A stretch of 64,000 nucleotides of DNA from UBA6107 sp964459385 (GCA_964459385.1 CAYWLG010000002.1:186001-250000); one strand, 5' to 3'. Positions 16,283-26,207 are shown, counted from the stretch's first letter. Notes: generated by a model not told the origin, from the sequence alone. Numbers and translations: made by a program.

Positions 16283-17131
16283 ATGAGACGCAAAGCACTC
16301 CTCGTAACTGTGCTGGCTTTGTTCATCTTCACAGTGGCAGCCCTGCCTGTGGGGCAGGTATCGGCAGCCGGTACCATTGACGTTACCGCAGTGAACGGTG
16401 ACATCCAATTTAACACGACTGTTTTGGGGGTGGAAAAACTGGAAGGCATTCAAACCGTTGATGGCATGGTCTATCCGGCCGGATTTGTGGCTAAAGAGGC
16501 ACAGTTCATTGGCGATGCTGTTCGTGTGCAGGGGCACAGTTACGGCCAGGCCAGCGTGTGTTTTTCTTTCACCGAATCGGCTGAAGGCTGGAAGGGTGAC
16601 ATCTATCAGTGGGGTGGAAATAAGTGGAATAAGCTGGTGACCACGCTCAACAGCGGCGGCGAGGGTGTTCCGACCGCCTGTGCGAGCTTTTACGGTGATG
16701 GCGACCTGGCGCTGATCGGCGGCTTTAGCGGAACGATTAAAAAGGCTGCTGTACTGCCCGAGTGCGCGAACAAAGAGACCGAAGAAATTGCCGAAGGGTA
16801 TTATTATCCCTACCCATTGCCAACACGTATTGAAATCGGGGATGACTATGAAATTTGGGGAATTCGGTTTCTTACTTTTTCTGGCAATGGCACTAGCACA
16901 ATTTTGGAACCAAATATCCCGGTCAAAGCCTGGTTGACCGGCTCTGGCCCGGCAGGAACCATCTCTGTCATCCAGGCGAGCGGAACGGGAAATTCAGGTT
17001 CCTTTGGGTTCACAGATCCGCTGATCACTTACAAATTGTTTTCGCTGGACCCCTATTTTATCTCCTTCACTGTTGTTGTAGATGGCAAGTGCCAGGAGAA
17101 TTTTACCTTTAGCCCCGGCATGGATTCGTAA
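16283..17131 (+). CDS. Secreted protein of unknown function
   Basis: 282 residues. The start at 16283 follows GGAGGG and gives a clear Sec signal peptide (M-R-R-K, a hydrophobic core, then V-S-A-A), so the mature protein is outside the membrane. It looks mainly beta-stranded, with many Gly, Thr and aromatic residues and a Y-Y-Y-P-Y-P run near the middle. Four or more cysteines in the mature part could form disulfides. No catalytic motif or named domain was recognised. It stands alone between two terminators, so it is probably a single-gene unit. Confidence 0.8.
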   Translation: MRRKALLVTVLALFIFTVAALPVGQVSAAGTIDVTAVNGDIQFNTTVLGVEKLEGIQTVDGMVYPAGFVAKEAQFIGDAVRVQGHSYGQASVCFSFTESAEGWKGDIYQWGGNKWNKLVTTLNSGGEGVPTACASFYGDGDLALIGGFSGTIKKAAVLPECANKETEEIAEGYYYPYPLPTRIEIGDDYEIWGIRFLTFSGNGTSTILEPNIPVKAWLTGSGPAGTISVIQASGTGNSGSFGFTDPLITYKLFSLDPYFISFTVVVDGKCQENFTFSPGMDS

Positions 17132-17140
17132 TAAACCATA

Positions 17141-17173
17141 AGGGATGATGCAAATCGCATCATCCCTTTTTTA
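17141..17173 (+). terminator. Strong intrinsic terminator
   Basis: The 11-base arms AGGGATGATGC (17141-17151) and GCATCATCCCT (17157-17167) with an AAATC loop are followed by TTTTTAATTT. It closes the secreted-protein unit. Confidence 0.92.
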
Positions 17174-17280
17174 ATTTGGCATAGAATCTGTTTGTCTCCT
17201 ATATGGATTCAACTCTTCGCAGATGCAGTAGATGCAAATAATGTTGTTATTTCACTATCATATTAAAATCAGTAAGGCCA

Positions 17281-19683
17281 TTATTTTATAACTGGGAAAA
17301 TTGGAATCGTTTTACTCTGACCGAAAAAGAACTCCCCAAAATATTTATCAGAAACACTACACATGATGACATAATTGCCCGGATCAACAAATTTATACGA
17401 AAATTTATTCAAATTTTTATTGTTTTCATAATGAAGATTGATACCCTCACGATACACCCACCAGCTACAACTATAAGAAAAATCATATTCAATCGGAATA
17501 ATGAACTGATATTCATTGTTTGATTTTTGAATAGAGACGATTTCATCTACGGTGGGTCGGTATAAGTTTGAATATTCTTTATTTACAAGTATTGATTTGT
17601 TATCTACAAGAACCGAAGCGAGGATCCCTTTGATTTTTTCTCTATGCTTGCTGCTTATGTAGTACAGTAAATCATACTCTCCGGGCTTATTAAACGTGTA
17701 CTCTAAAAATTCGTTGCTTGTGTATGCTAGTTTTTCGACAATTTGTTTTGCTTTGTGGTCAAAAACATAAAGAGCAAATTCGTAATCATTGTTTGGCGAT
17801 TGACAATTTTGAATCCGAAGTGTCATTTCATGACTGGAAATGCCTGCTTTAGTATACGTGACAGGCAATTGTTGAGGAAGGGGAAGTGAAAAATCACCAA
17901 CTGATAACTTACCATTCGAGAAAGCAGTCAAATCAAATTCTTTAGACTTTGCAAACTCATTGGGCTTGATTTCAACCGCGCAAAGGAAGTGGGTCGTTTT
18001 TCCTTCATTAAGATATTGTAATGATTCTGTTTCCATATATTCAGAAAATCCAGTAGATAATATGCTCATTGGATCTGTTTGGGTACCTGACAAAACATTA
18101 ATTCCTTTAACTGGCTTTAATTGCTTAACAACTGCTGAGTACCCGGAATTACCAATCTGGAATACTGATCGGTCTTTTCTGAGAGAAAGAGTTTTCAATT
18201 CTGGGGAGAGGTGAAAATATTGTGCAAAGCTTTGACTCTTGGTGGAATGGATTTCATCATAAATGACGATGATATTGTTTTGTCGAAAATAAAGTAGATG
18301 GCGATAAATGGCACAATCAGGATACACGCGAGAACTTGCTAACGCATATTCATAATCATCATTGTGAGTTACTTCCTGAATAACAAAAGCCTCTCCGTTG
18401 TTCTTGGCGATGGAATAAGACTTATCTAGCATCCCCAACGTTGTGTGTGCCGCAACAGATTCCATATAACGGTTTACTTTATCACCATACAAGAAATTAT
18501 ACATCCCTGCATCAATGAAAATATCAAAACCTTTACTGAATAAACATATGGAAAGATCGTCTTGATGTTTATGTATTCGTGATTTGAAACCAGCTTTTAG
18601 TGAAAGCCAAGTAGCATCTGAGAAGCCTTCTGCTTCAAAATGTTCTCTCAAAAAAACATAGCCAGAATCAGGAAAAAAAGAGACCAATTTTTTGGGTTTA
18701 TCTCCCTTTTGGCCTTTGGTAACTACATACACAAGATTGGAATTATCGGTTGTTTCCACGCTTTCTGGAGATTCGCTTTTGGTTCCCTTGCTATCACCAA
18801 ATAATGGTCTTTGAAGATTAGGCTTATAAGCATATACAAGAAAATTGTAAGTTTTATCTAAGAATAGTTTCAGTTCATCTTTAAATGGATGATCAATAAA
18901 TTTAAGACAATTAAAAATTGCTTTTATCTGATTGGTTATCGCAATATGATATTCAAATGAATTCTCCAAGTGCACGTGATCGGAACCATAAGCAAATGCG
19001 ATTTGCTTTTTTAATCTGTTTATGGCGTGATCAATCATCTTCTGTGATGTTTCATCGTTTATTGAATATGATGCAATTATCAGTCCTTTATCGGCAAGGA
19101 TTCCATGATTATATTGAAATGGGTAGTTTTTATCATCATTTAACCATTCTCGACAATCACTTAATAAATCAAAAATCATTTCCTGGTTTTTTAATTGGAC
19201 TTTTTTTTCGTTTGCCACATAGCCGAAGTAAACCAAATTCTCAACTCGCTCTGCATTAGCATGTGTATTATGAGCGAATGAGTTAATTCCGCGATCGAAA
19301 AATAAATAACTGTGCAATGAATCTATAACAGTTGAGGCTAACTGAAAATATTGAAGCTCATCTGTTTTCTCAAAAGCTCGCGTAAGAATGTATACAGGGC
19401 GTAGGCCAAAGGCATATAATAAGTAGGTGCTTGATAGTTCCTGATTCTGAAAACGCCAAAAAGACGCATCAATTTTTTCAATGTTAAATGGAATCGGAAG
19501 AATTGACTCGTTTCCCACTGAAAAATTTCCTTCTAACAATGTGTCTGCGTATCGTAATATGTCTTTCTCTAAGCTGTTTTGAACGTAAAACTCCTTAAAA
19601 TTTTCTACCGACGCAAGGCTATAACATAAATTTACGCTGTCTGGAACCTCATTAATTTTCACTATGTACTTTTTCTTATCCAA
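17281..19683 (-). CDS. Heparinase II/III-like protein without a signal peptide
   Basis: 800 residues. The first half is an alpha-helical toroid with Y-N-H-G-I-L-A (about 195), and the middle is the beta-sandwich part with H-K-H-Q-D-D-L-S-I and F-I-D-A-G-M-Y-N-F, the usual heparinase II/III catalytic and metal-binding signature. The last 200 residues look like two immunoglobulin-like domains. The family cleaves uronic-acid polysaccharides by elimination. There is no signal peptide and no ATG: the frame begins with TTG after an in-frame stop, so the start is uncertain. As the end gene of a glycan-synthesis cluster, it may trim or edit the polymer rather than feed on one. Confidence 0.8.
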   Translation of the reverse strand: MDKKKYIVKINEVPDSVNLCYSLASVENFKEFYVQNSLEKDILRYADTLLEGNFSVGNESILPIPFNIEKIDASFWRFQNQELSSTYLLYAFGLRPVYILTRAFEKTDELQYFQLASTVIDSLHSYLFFDRGINSFAHNTHANAERVENLVYFGYVANEKKVQLKNQEMIFDLLSDCREWLNDDKNYPFQYNHGILADKGLIIASYSINDETSQKMIDHAINRLKKQIAFAYGSDHVHLENSFEYHIAITNQIKAIFNCLKFIDHPFKDELKLFLDKTYNFLVYAYKPNLQRPLFGDSKGTKSESPESVETTDNSNLVYVVTKGQKGDKPKKLVSFFPDSGYVFLREHFEAEGFSDATWLSLKAGFKSRIHKHQDDLSICLFSKGFDIFIDAGMYNFLYGDKVNRYMESVAAHTTLGMLDKSYSIAKNNGEAFVIQEVTHNDDYEYALASSRVYPDCAIYRHLLYFRQNNIIVIYDEIHSTKSQSFAQYFHLSPELKTLSLRKDRSVFQIGNSGYSAVVKQLKPVKGINVLSGTQTDPMSILSTGFSEYMETESLQYLNEGKTTHFLCAVEIKPNEFAKSKEFDLTAFSNGKLSVGDFSLPLPQQLPVTYTKAGISSHEMTLRIQNCQSPNNDYEFALYVFDHKAKQIVEKLAYTSNEFLEYTFNKPGEYDLLYYISSKHREKIKGILASVLVDNKSILVNKEYSNLYRPTVDEIVSIQKSNNEYQFIIPIEYDFSYSCSWWVYREGINLHYENNKNLNKFSYKFVDPGNYVIMCSVSDKYFGEFFFGQSKTIPIFPVIK

Positions 19684-19715
19684 GTCTCGAAATGCCCAAG
19701 AAGATTTGTTTGGAG

Positions 19716-20657
19716 CTAAAGATGTTTAAGAGATTCGTCTTGTACTTTATTGAGTGTATCAATCATTTTATTAACATGGAAGAGATGTTTAGGAAACCAA
19801 TTCACTAGGATTTCATGTTGGATATCCACAGGGGCGTAATTCAGCATCTCTTTTGATGTACCAACCAGACGAAGCAGAGTCGTTACCCCTAGTTTTTTAG
19901 AGTTGGGGACGTTCATGGAGAAATTAAAAATTAACTGTGCAATTTTATCGCGGTCAAAGTAGGATTTTCGATTGTATGTTTGTGTAATAGATGGATTATT
20001 AGCATCTTGGCGCCTCGTACGAAAATATACTATGTTTTGTGTGCTCTGTATCTTTTTGCTGAAAAACCAAACTTCAGTAGAAAATGGTATGTCTTCATAA
20101 TACAAGTTCTCTGGGAATCTAATCCCATTGTTGATTATTAGGTCGCGTTTATAAAGCCGATTTACAGCACTACCAGTAAAGAGATTTGTATCCGGCAGGC
20201 CTCTCAAGTTATCGGTATTGAATTTTTGCCATAACTTAATTTGTTCATCAATATAAGTTACCGGCGATAATCGATGCTGACCATACCATGCCATATTCCC
20301 AATTACCATATCGTTTTTGCCAAACACTGAGGCATCCCAAAGTAACTCTAAAGCATCAATTGGAATTAGGTCGTCAGAATCTAAAAAAAAGAGATATTGT
20401 CCCTTGGCGGCTTCTATCCCCGTATTTCTGGCGCCACCCAAACCCTTATTCATATCATGCTCAATAATTAAAAACCGGGAATCCGCTTTAGAGAACTCTT
20501 GAGCGATAGACATGCTGTTATCTGGAGTCTGGTCATTTATAATTAATACTTCAAAGTCAGAAATTGTTTGCTTTTGCACAGAACTTAAGCAATCTCGCAA
20601 ATATTTCTCTGTGTTAAAAACTGGTATGATTACACTTATTCTCGGATCGTTTTTCAT
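19716..20657 (-). CDS. Family 2 glycosyltransferase
   Basis: 313 residues. It begins R-I-S-V-I-I-P-V-F-N-T-E-K-Y-L and continues with I-I-N-D-Q-T-P-D-N-S and F-L-D-S-D-D-L-I-P, the nucleotide-binding loop and D-x-D metal motif of GT-A family 2 enzymes. It should add one sugar to a lipid- or glycan-linked acceptor on the cytoplasmic side. It overlaps the preceding CgeB-like gene by four bases and is followed by the heparinase-like gene, all in one AT-rich minus-strand run. Confidence 0.9.
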   Translation of the reverse strand: MKNDPRISVIIPVFNTEKYLRDCLSSVQKQTISDFEVLIINDQTPDNSMSIAQEFSKADSRFLIIEHDMNKGLGGARNTGIEAAKGQYLFFLDSDDLIPIDALELLWDASVFGKNDMVIGNMAWYGQHRLSPVTYIDEQIKLWQKFNTDNLRGLPDTNLFTGSAVNRLYKRDLIINNGIRFPENLYYEDIPFSTEVWFFSKKIQSTQNIVYFRTRRQDANNPSITQTYNRKSYFDRDKIAQLIFNFSMNVPNSKKLGVTTLLRLVGTSKEMLNYAPVDIQHEILVNWFPKHLFHVNKMIDTLNKVQDESLKHL

Positions 20658-22744
20658 GATTTTTCTTTTGAAAGTTTTATTGGGGATATCAACTTTGGGC
20701 CAATCAACACTTCTTTAATGATGCACTGAGATAGACCCTGTGCATGCAGTGTAAATTGGCAAGTCTCAGAGCCATCTGGTACGGGTAAGGTTGCGCATGA
20801 ATTTGGATATACCATATATTTGCTTAGGTATATCTGACCACTTATGTAAAACTCAATGTAGCAGTTTACATTGCCCGACACAATCCCGTTTACAAATACA
20901 TTTAAGACAGTTTTATTTGTTAATTCATCAAAAGAGATAAAATCCTTAATTTTTATCTTCTTGTTTATTAGTATTTTTTGATTGCTTCCATCCTCAGTAA
21001 AGAAACAGAAGTAGTTTAAAGGATGGTGATAAACTTGCTTGCTGAAGTGCTTTCCAGTTGCATATTCGACCAAATCACTGCTTTTGAGTTGAAAGCCTTC
21101 GCTATAGTTTAAGGTTTTAGATGAAAGCGAATCGCTTACATCGTATAGTTCTTGAATGCTTATTCCGCCTTCAATGTTTAGATCGTCTACTTCAGGACAA
21201 GTTTTTATCCTTGCCCCCTCGCAGAAATTATAAGGATCAACAGATAAGCAGGGTACACATTCAAAAAAGGACTTCGACTTAGAGAAAGATTCGGTAGTGA
21301 GTAAAGGCAACAGGTGTTTCATGAACACACACCTGTCAATTTGAAGTTGATCTATTAACTGATACGCTCCCAATTCTTCTATGAACTCATTTTTATTTTC
21401 TTGCATTTGAAAATGGGCACTTTTCCCAATTGCGCTTGTATTCGCATATTCAAAAGATAGCATTAGGTCAAGTAGATAATTTTTTCCATAATGATTACGT
21501 GTGGAAAGAAAAGCATAGAAATCAGTTTGTCCAGTTAATATAGAATAGAATTCTTCAATTGGATAAGTATCTTGGAAGGCTGAATTATGTACTAAGCTAT
21601 TGCTTGAGGTGAAAAGGAAAAGACGTTTTGAAGAGTAAGATTGATTGTTAAAAATTGTTTTTATGTATTCGATATCATCAATGTTCCTTACAATGCTGAA
21701 CACAGTCACTTCTTTTTCTGTTTTTTTGGGTTTAACCCCTAAACATTTTTCATAAAGGTAAGAAACCCTCTCTTTGTAAGTGTGTTCCATCAAGATTTTT
21801 CTTAAACCAAGAAGGCGAACCCGGTTTGCATAATTCTCATCTGTTACGATTTCCTTAATCCTTTTCTGGAATAGTTTATCATCTTCATTTTGAATGACTA
21901 AATTGCCGAACAGGTTTTTTATTCCCAAGCAAGGATTTGTAACTGTGAGAGTATTACAACCAAGCAACTCAAAGACTCTTCTTGCTTCCATTGTTGAAGA
22001 GTACTTTACTATGTTAAGTGTGACTCCGACTTTGTAACTTTTGTAAGCAATGTCAATTTTCTCAACAGGCAAGGATCCTTTAATAAGAGGTTGAAATCTT
22101 TTTGGGAAAGAGTAGTCAGGGTTCCCTGGATAGGGATTTCTATCGTAAATTTCCAGTTGATAGTTATTAACCAAATCGTCAGCTATTCTATCAAAGTCTT
22201 TTCGTCTTTCCTCGCGTTTTGCGTAATAAGATCCGGCGAAACAAGCGGCTTCTTTTCTTTCAAATTTCTCTATTGGGTTAAATAATTGAATGGCTGTTGC
22301 AAAAGGTAGCACCCCAACATTATTATGGCCAAGTAGGCGTTTGTACAGAGGAACGCAGTCCAGATCAGTGGTAAAAACAAAATCGAAGAGAGAAGCAATG
22401 CCGAGAAATGTAAATATGTGAATTGGATCTTCTTTATTCCAAAATACTGTGGGAATGTTGCGTGCATTGCACCAATTAACAAGACGTTTTAGTTCAAGGT
22501 TGTTGGTTTGTGTAAAGTTTCCTCTCCATGTTTTTTTATACCCATTCCAAATTGATTCAACAAATAATAAGTGAGGATTGTGTTGCTTTATTTGTTCTTC
22601 CCAACAGTTATAATCCAAGTTGACAAATTGGCACTCAAACGGAAAAAACCTTTCGCTTAATTCGTCCAAAATTCCTGCAATTCTCATGTCTCTTGAAAAT
22701 TCAGGTAAAGAATGTTCTCGAGGATCACAATTTTCTTCGTTCAA
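20654..22744 (-). CDS. CgeB-like two-domain glycosyltransferase
   Basis: 696 residues. Residues about 1-335 resemble the CgeB/GT-B family: P-H-L-L-F-V-E-S-I-W-N-G, P-T-V-F-W-N-K-E-D-P, A-T-A-I-Q-L-F-N-P, C-F-A-G-S-Y-Y-A-K-R-E-E-R and A-R-R-V-F-E-L-L-G-C. The second half starts V-T-V-F-S-I-V-R-N-I-D-D and resembles a GT2-like domain, and a beta-rich tail follows. Such two-domain proteins occur in surface-glycan clusters. The start is TTG, supported by AGGGGG six bases upstream. The donor and acceptor are unknown. Confidence 0.72.
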   Translation of the reverse strand: MNEENCDPREHSLPEFSRDMRIAGILDELSERFFPFECQFVNLDYNCWEEQIKQHNPHLLFVESIWNGYKKTWRGNFTQTNNLELKRLVNWCNARNIPTVFWNKEDPIHIFTFLGIASLFDFVFTTDLDCVPLYKRLLGHNNVGVLPFATAIQLFNPIEKFERKEAACFAGSYYAKREERRKDFDRIADDLVNNYQLEIYDRNPYPGNPDYSFPKRFQPLIKGSLPVEKIDIAYKSYKVGVTLNIVKYSSTMEARRVFELLGCNTLTVTNPCLGIKNLFGNLVIQNEDDKLFQKRIKEIVTDENYANRVRLLGLRKILMEHTYKERVSYLYEKCLGVKPKKTEKEVTVFSIVRNIDDIEYIKTIFNNQSYSSKRLFLFTSSNSLVHNSAFQDTYPIEEFYSILTGQTDFYAFLSTRNHYGKNYLLDLMLSFEYANTSAIGKSAHFQMQENKNEFIEELGAYQLIDQLQIDRCVFMKHLLPLLTTESFSKSKSFFECVPCLSVDPYNFCEGARIKTCPEVDDLNIEGGISIQELYDVSDSLSSKTLNYSEGFQLKSSDLVEYATGKHFSKQVYHHPLNYFCFFTEDGSNQKILINKKIKIKDFISFDELTNKTVLNVFVNGIVSGNVNCYIEFYISGQIYLSKYMVYPNSCATLPVPDGSETCQFTLHAQGLSQCIIKEVLIGPKLISPIKLSKEKS

Positions 22745-22747
22745 TTT

Positions 22748-22996
22748 TTACCCCCTAAAGGATTTTTGAAGTTTTTCTACCGTTTTTTTTAACGTTCTTG
22801 CAATCCCTTCTCTTTGTAAATAGGCCAATCCCTTGGACCAAATATTTTCATTGCCAAGTCTCCGACTTCTCTTTGCATATTTCGTTTGGCCTAGTGAGAT
22901 TCTTAGCGTTTCATTTTCACTTTTTAGCCTTAACACATCCATTGTAAGCACATCTATCGCGTGTAAAAGGATTTCTCTTTCGATATCATTTTCCAT
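22748..22996 (-). CDS. Small coiled-coil protein in the glycan cluster
   Basis: 82 residues from the ATG at 22996, which has AAAGGAA seven bases before it. An in-frame GTG 66 bases further upstream has no ribosome site. Residues about 5-33 show a heptad pattern of Ile/Leu (I-E-R-E-I-L-L-H-A-I-D-V-L), a likely coiled coil, and the C-terminal half is basic with K-R-S-R-R. It lies between the exporter ATPase and the CgeB-like gene. It may be an adaptor or length-control partner, but no family was recognised. Confidence 0.65.
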   Translation of the reverse strand: MENDIEREILLHAIDVLTMDVLRLKSENETLRISLGQTKYAKRSRRLGNENIWSKGLAYLQREGIARTLKKTVEKLQKSFRG

Positions 22997-23087
22997 AAAT
23001 AAATTCCTTTCCTTGGTCGCTAACGATGATAGCCATTCTTGATGATAGAACTGAGAGGACACTAATTTTGTAGATTAAGAAAAGAAA

Positions 23088-23825
23088 CTATCCTTCTTTT
23101 TCCATATAGCTGAGGTAAGAGTTAAGCACCTTTTCTGTCTCTCCAAATTCAATGATCTCTCCCTGGTCAAGCCAAATTACTTGATCGCATTGGTTTTTGA
23201 TGAGAGTTTCGTCATGTGAGACAATCAATACAGTCTTTGTTTTGTCAGTGATTATGCTGTGGATTTTATCGAAACTTTTTCTTCGAAAGCCAATATCTCC
23301 CACGCTTAACACTTCATCAATTAACAAAATGTCGGTATCCAGAATTGAGCTGATGGAAAAAGCCAGCTTTGAAACCATACCACTGGAATATGTGCCAACA
23401 GGTTTGTAGATAAACCCGCCCAATTCTGAAAACTCTATAATTTCATCTACCTTTTTTTCAATATCCTTTTTTTTAGCCCCTAATAACATTCCAGATATAA
23501 AAATGTTGTCATATCCAGACAGAGTAGAAATAAAGCCCACCCCAATTGAAAGCAGCGAAACCCTTCGGTTGTGTAAATTTATAGTTCCAGAGTCGGCAGA
23601 AAATATCCCGGCAACTGCTTTAAGTAGTGTGCTTTTGCCGCTACCGTTTCTTCCAATAATGCCAAGGATTTTTCCTTCTTCAAGTTCAAAAGAGATGTTA
23701 TTTAGAGCAAAAAACCTTTCAAACGTCTGTCCTTTCAAATCAGCGTGAGCGCGCCTAATTCTAAACGAATTGACTATGTGATAAGAAACATAAACGTTAT
23801 GCAATGATAAAGAAATATTATCCAT
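23088..23825 (-). CDS. wzt: Polysaccharide exporter ATPase (Wzt-like, short form)
   Basis: 245 residues. Walker A is G-R-N-G-S-G-K-S-T, the signature region is Y-S-S-G-M-V-S-K-L-A-F-S-I, Walker B is I-L-L-I-D-E-V-L-S-V-G-D, and the H-loop is V-S-H-D-E-T-L-I. The V-L-S-V-G-D-I-G-F pattern is specific to polysaccharide/teichoic-acid exporters. It lacks the C-terminal glycan-binding domain of full-length Wzt, so export would not need recognition of a modified chain end. It overlaps the permease gene by a few bases. Confidence 0.88.
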   Translation of the reverse strand: MDNISLSLHNVYVSYHIVNSFRIRRAHADLKGQTFERFFALNNISFELEEGKILGIIGRNGSGKSTLLKAVAGIFSADSGTINLHNRRVSLLSIGVGFISTLSGYDNIFISGMLLGAKKKDIEKKVDEIIEFSELGGFIYKPVGTYSSGMVSKLAFSISSILDTDILLIDEVLSVGDIGFRRKSFDKIHSIITDKTKTVLIVSHDETLIKNQCDQVIWLDQGEIIEFGETEKVLNSYLSYMEKEG

Positions 23826-24693
23826 TTTGAACCAATTTCACATATGAATTTTCATACTTGTACATTATTGAAAGTGAAACGACACAACCGATTATTCCTA
23901 CAACAAACCAATAGACAAGATAATGCCAGTTTGGAAAGTGGTGATACATTATAGAATCACGGTAGGCTTCAATCATAAAAGAAATAGGGTCGAATAAAAA
24001 AGCTAACTTCTGATAAAGTGGCGGTAATCTTTGAGAAATTGAGAAAAGAACACCAGAGACATAAAACAAGAACCTGAGTACAACATCCATAATATTGGCA
24101 AAATCTTTTATAAAAACGCCGATATGTGCCACTAGGACAGAAATATCAAAAGTGATTATTACTGTGATTATCAAAGTGGGAATAATGTATATGATTTGCC
24201 ATGAATATTTAACCTTAAAGAAATACATCAAAATAAAAACTAATCCAAAAGAGATGGACATTTTAATAATGTTTTTATAAAGTCGAACCAATATAAGCAC
24301 GTACTTTGGCAAATATACTTTGGAAATTATTGCCCTGTATGAAGAAATTATTTTAACAGAATTAATAATTGTATTATTGAATAAATTCCAGGCTGTCAAC
24401 CCGATGAACACAAAAATTGGAAAATCTTTTCCCCCGCTATGAAACACATATTGAACAACGAATGTATAAACCAGCATAAAAAAAAGGGGGTCAAGAATCC
24501 ACCAAACCCAGCCAAGAAATGATCCCGCTACCTCATCTTTAAGTTCGGCTTTAGCAGCAAAAGTGATATATTCCCAATACTTCCGCAAATCTCGGAAGAA
24601 CCGCATGGTTGTTTTCTTCCAAGTAAGTAGAAATGATTCTCTAGGTTGTATCTGATTCCGAGTGGGCGATACCAAATTATTCTGTTTGGACAT
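23818..24693 (-). CDS. wzm: Polysaccharide exporter permease (Wzm/TagG-like)
   Basis: 291 residues from the ATG at 24693 (a TTG just before it is in frame). Six hydrophobic segments follow an N-terminal amphipathic region. K-D-E-V-A-G-S-F-L-G-W-V-W-W and L-D-P-L-F-F-M-L-V-Y-T-F-V are typical of ABC-2 permeases for O-antigen or teichoic acid. It pairs with the ATPase at 23088 to move a lipid-linked glycan across the inner membrane. It begins the minus-strand half of the glycan locus, and the promoter should lie in the AT-rich gap to its right. Confidence 0.88.
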   Translation of the reverse strand: MSKQNNLVSPTRNQIQPRESFLLTWKKTTMRFFRDLRKYWEYITFAAKAELKDEVAGSFLGWVWWILDPLFFMLVYTFVVQYVFHSGGKDFPIFVFIGLTAWNLFNNTIINSVKIISSYRAIISKVYLPKYVLILVRLYKNIIKMSISFGLVFILMYFFKVKYSWQIIYIIPTLIITVIITFDISVLVAHIGVFIKDFANIMDVVLRFLFYVSGVLFSISQRLPPLYQKLAFLFDPISFMIEAYRDSIMYHHFPNWHYLVYWFVVGIIGCVVSLSIMYKYENSYVKLVQNG

Positions 24694-24956
24694 CAAGGTT
24701 GACCTTGTCTATAGTAGGAAAATCACTTTCTTTAAAAAGGGCCACATTTACAGAAAAGAAATTCATACTCAATAATAAGTAACTTGTGTATAAATTTCTA
24801 TTTAGAGATAAAATCTTTTTAATAAAAAAGAGAATCTAATAAATTTCTCCCTAAAATATTCGCCTTGTAATAAACGAGTTGCGTTTTAACTGGCAAATGC
24901 AAAATTTATTATAAGCTATTATTATACTTTGTAAGTGAATCAGTTGGGAAGAAAAT

Positions 24957-26207
24957 ATGTCTTTAGTCAAGAACATTGTCATTGTCAACGATTTTGGCTC
25001 GATCAACGGCGGGGCCGCAAAAGTGGCGATCCATACCACCCTGGGTCTGGCCCGGCTTGGGTACCGTGTCTATTATTTTTGTGCTGTTCCCCCCATTGAC
25101 AGAGAATTAGCCGCCAATTCTAATATCCAAGTCGTTTGCACCCAGCAAACGGATATACTTTCTTCTGGCAACCGTTTTTTGGCTGCTCTTCAAGGGCTAT
25201 GGAATCGAAAAAGCGCACGGTTGTTCAGGCAATTGCTGGCGTCGCTTTCTCCAGAGGAAACAGTGATTCACGTGCATGGCTGGACAAAAGCACTGAGCCA
25301 TAGTGTTCTCTACACCGCCCAACGAAAGAAATTCCCGATCGTGCTTACCCTACACGATTATTTTGTGGCTTGTCCAAACGGCGGATTCTTTAATTATCCA
25401 CGACAACAAAGTTGTCCATTGCGGGCGTTATCTGTGCCATGTATTTTGACCCACTGTGATTCACGAAGTTATGCTCAAAAATTGTGGCGGGTTGTGAGGG
25501 GGGTGCTGCAAAAGTATATTGCCAGAGTCCCGGCTGGCATCAAGTATTACATTTCGGTGTCGCACAAGTCGGAAGGTATCTTGGCATCATACCTGCCTGA
25601 AAATGCGAAGGTGTTTAATTTACCAAGCCCGGTGTCGATCACCAAGGAACCGCGGATCATGGCAGAGGAGAATCGTTTTCTGTTGGGAATAGGCAGACTG
25701 TCACCAGAAAAAGGATTTAGTTTGTTGGCGCAAAGTGCGGCTGAGCTGGAAAAAGAAGTCGTTTTCATTGGGGAAGGGGAGAGAAAGGAAGAATTGAGAA
25801 AGATTAACCCAAAGGCAACTTTTACCGGGTGGCTTTCGCCTGAAGAAATCCGCGAAAAGATGAAAGAAGCCCGTGTATTGGTCTTTCCATCTTTGTGGCA
25901 CGAAACGCAAGGTTTAGTGGTGCTAGAGGCTGCTGCCAATGGAATACCGGCCCTTGTTTCTGACTCTTCTGCTGCCAGTGAATTGATCGAGAATAACGTG
26001 ACGGGGGTTTTGTTTCGAAGTAACGATCTTGAGGATCTTAAAGAGAAACTGCATTTGTTTGATGACGACGTCTTTGTACAAAAACTCAGTCAGAAGGCTT
26101 ACGAAAAATTCTGGGCGAACAATCCATCTGAGAGCGATTACTTCGGATCACTTGTATCGACTTACGATCAAGCGCTGACTGACGAGAAAGAAAAATTGAA
26201 GAAATGA
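24957..26207 (+). CDS. Family 4 glycosyltransferase
   Basis: 416 residues with a GT-B fold. The N-terminal part has I-V-N-D-F-G-S-I-N-G-G-A-A-K-V-A and V-L-T-L-H-D-Y-F-V-A-C-P. The C-terminal part has G-R-L-S-P-E-K-G-F and the donor-binding stretch F-P-S-L-W-H-E-T-Q-G-L-V-V-L-E-A, with the E-x7-E arrangement of GT4. It is probably a retaining transferase using a nucleotide sugar in the cytoplasm. It diverges from the exporter genes and overlaps the next transferase gene by four bases. Confidence 0.9.
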   Translation: MSLVKNIVIVNDFGSINGGAAKVAIHTTLGLARLGYRVYYFCAVPPIDRELAANSNIQVVCTQQTDILSSGNRFLAALQGLWNRKSARLFRQLLASLSPEETVIHVHGWTKALSHSVLYTAQRKKFPIVLTLHDYFVACPNGGFFNYPRQQSCPLRALSVPCILTHCDSRSYAQKLWRVVRGVLQKYIARVPAGIKYYISVSHKSEGILASYLPENAKVFNLPSPVSITKEPRIMAEENRFLLGIGRLSPEKGFSLLAQSAAELEKEVVFIGEGERKEELRKINPKATFTGWLSPEEIREKMKEARVLVFPSLWHETQGLVVLEAAANGIPALVSDSSAASELIENNVTGVLFRSNDLEDLKEKLHLFDDDVFVQKLSQKAYEKFWANNPSESDYFGSLVSTYDQALTDEKEKLKK

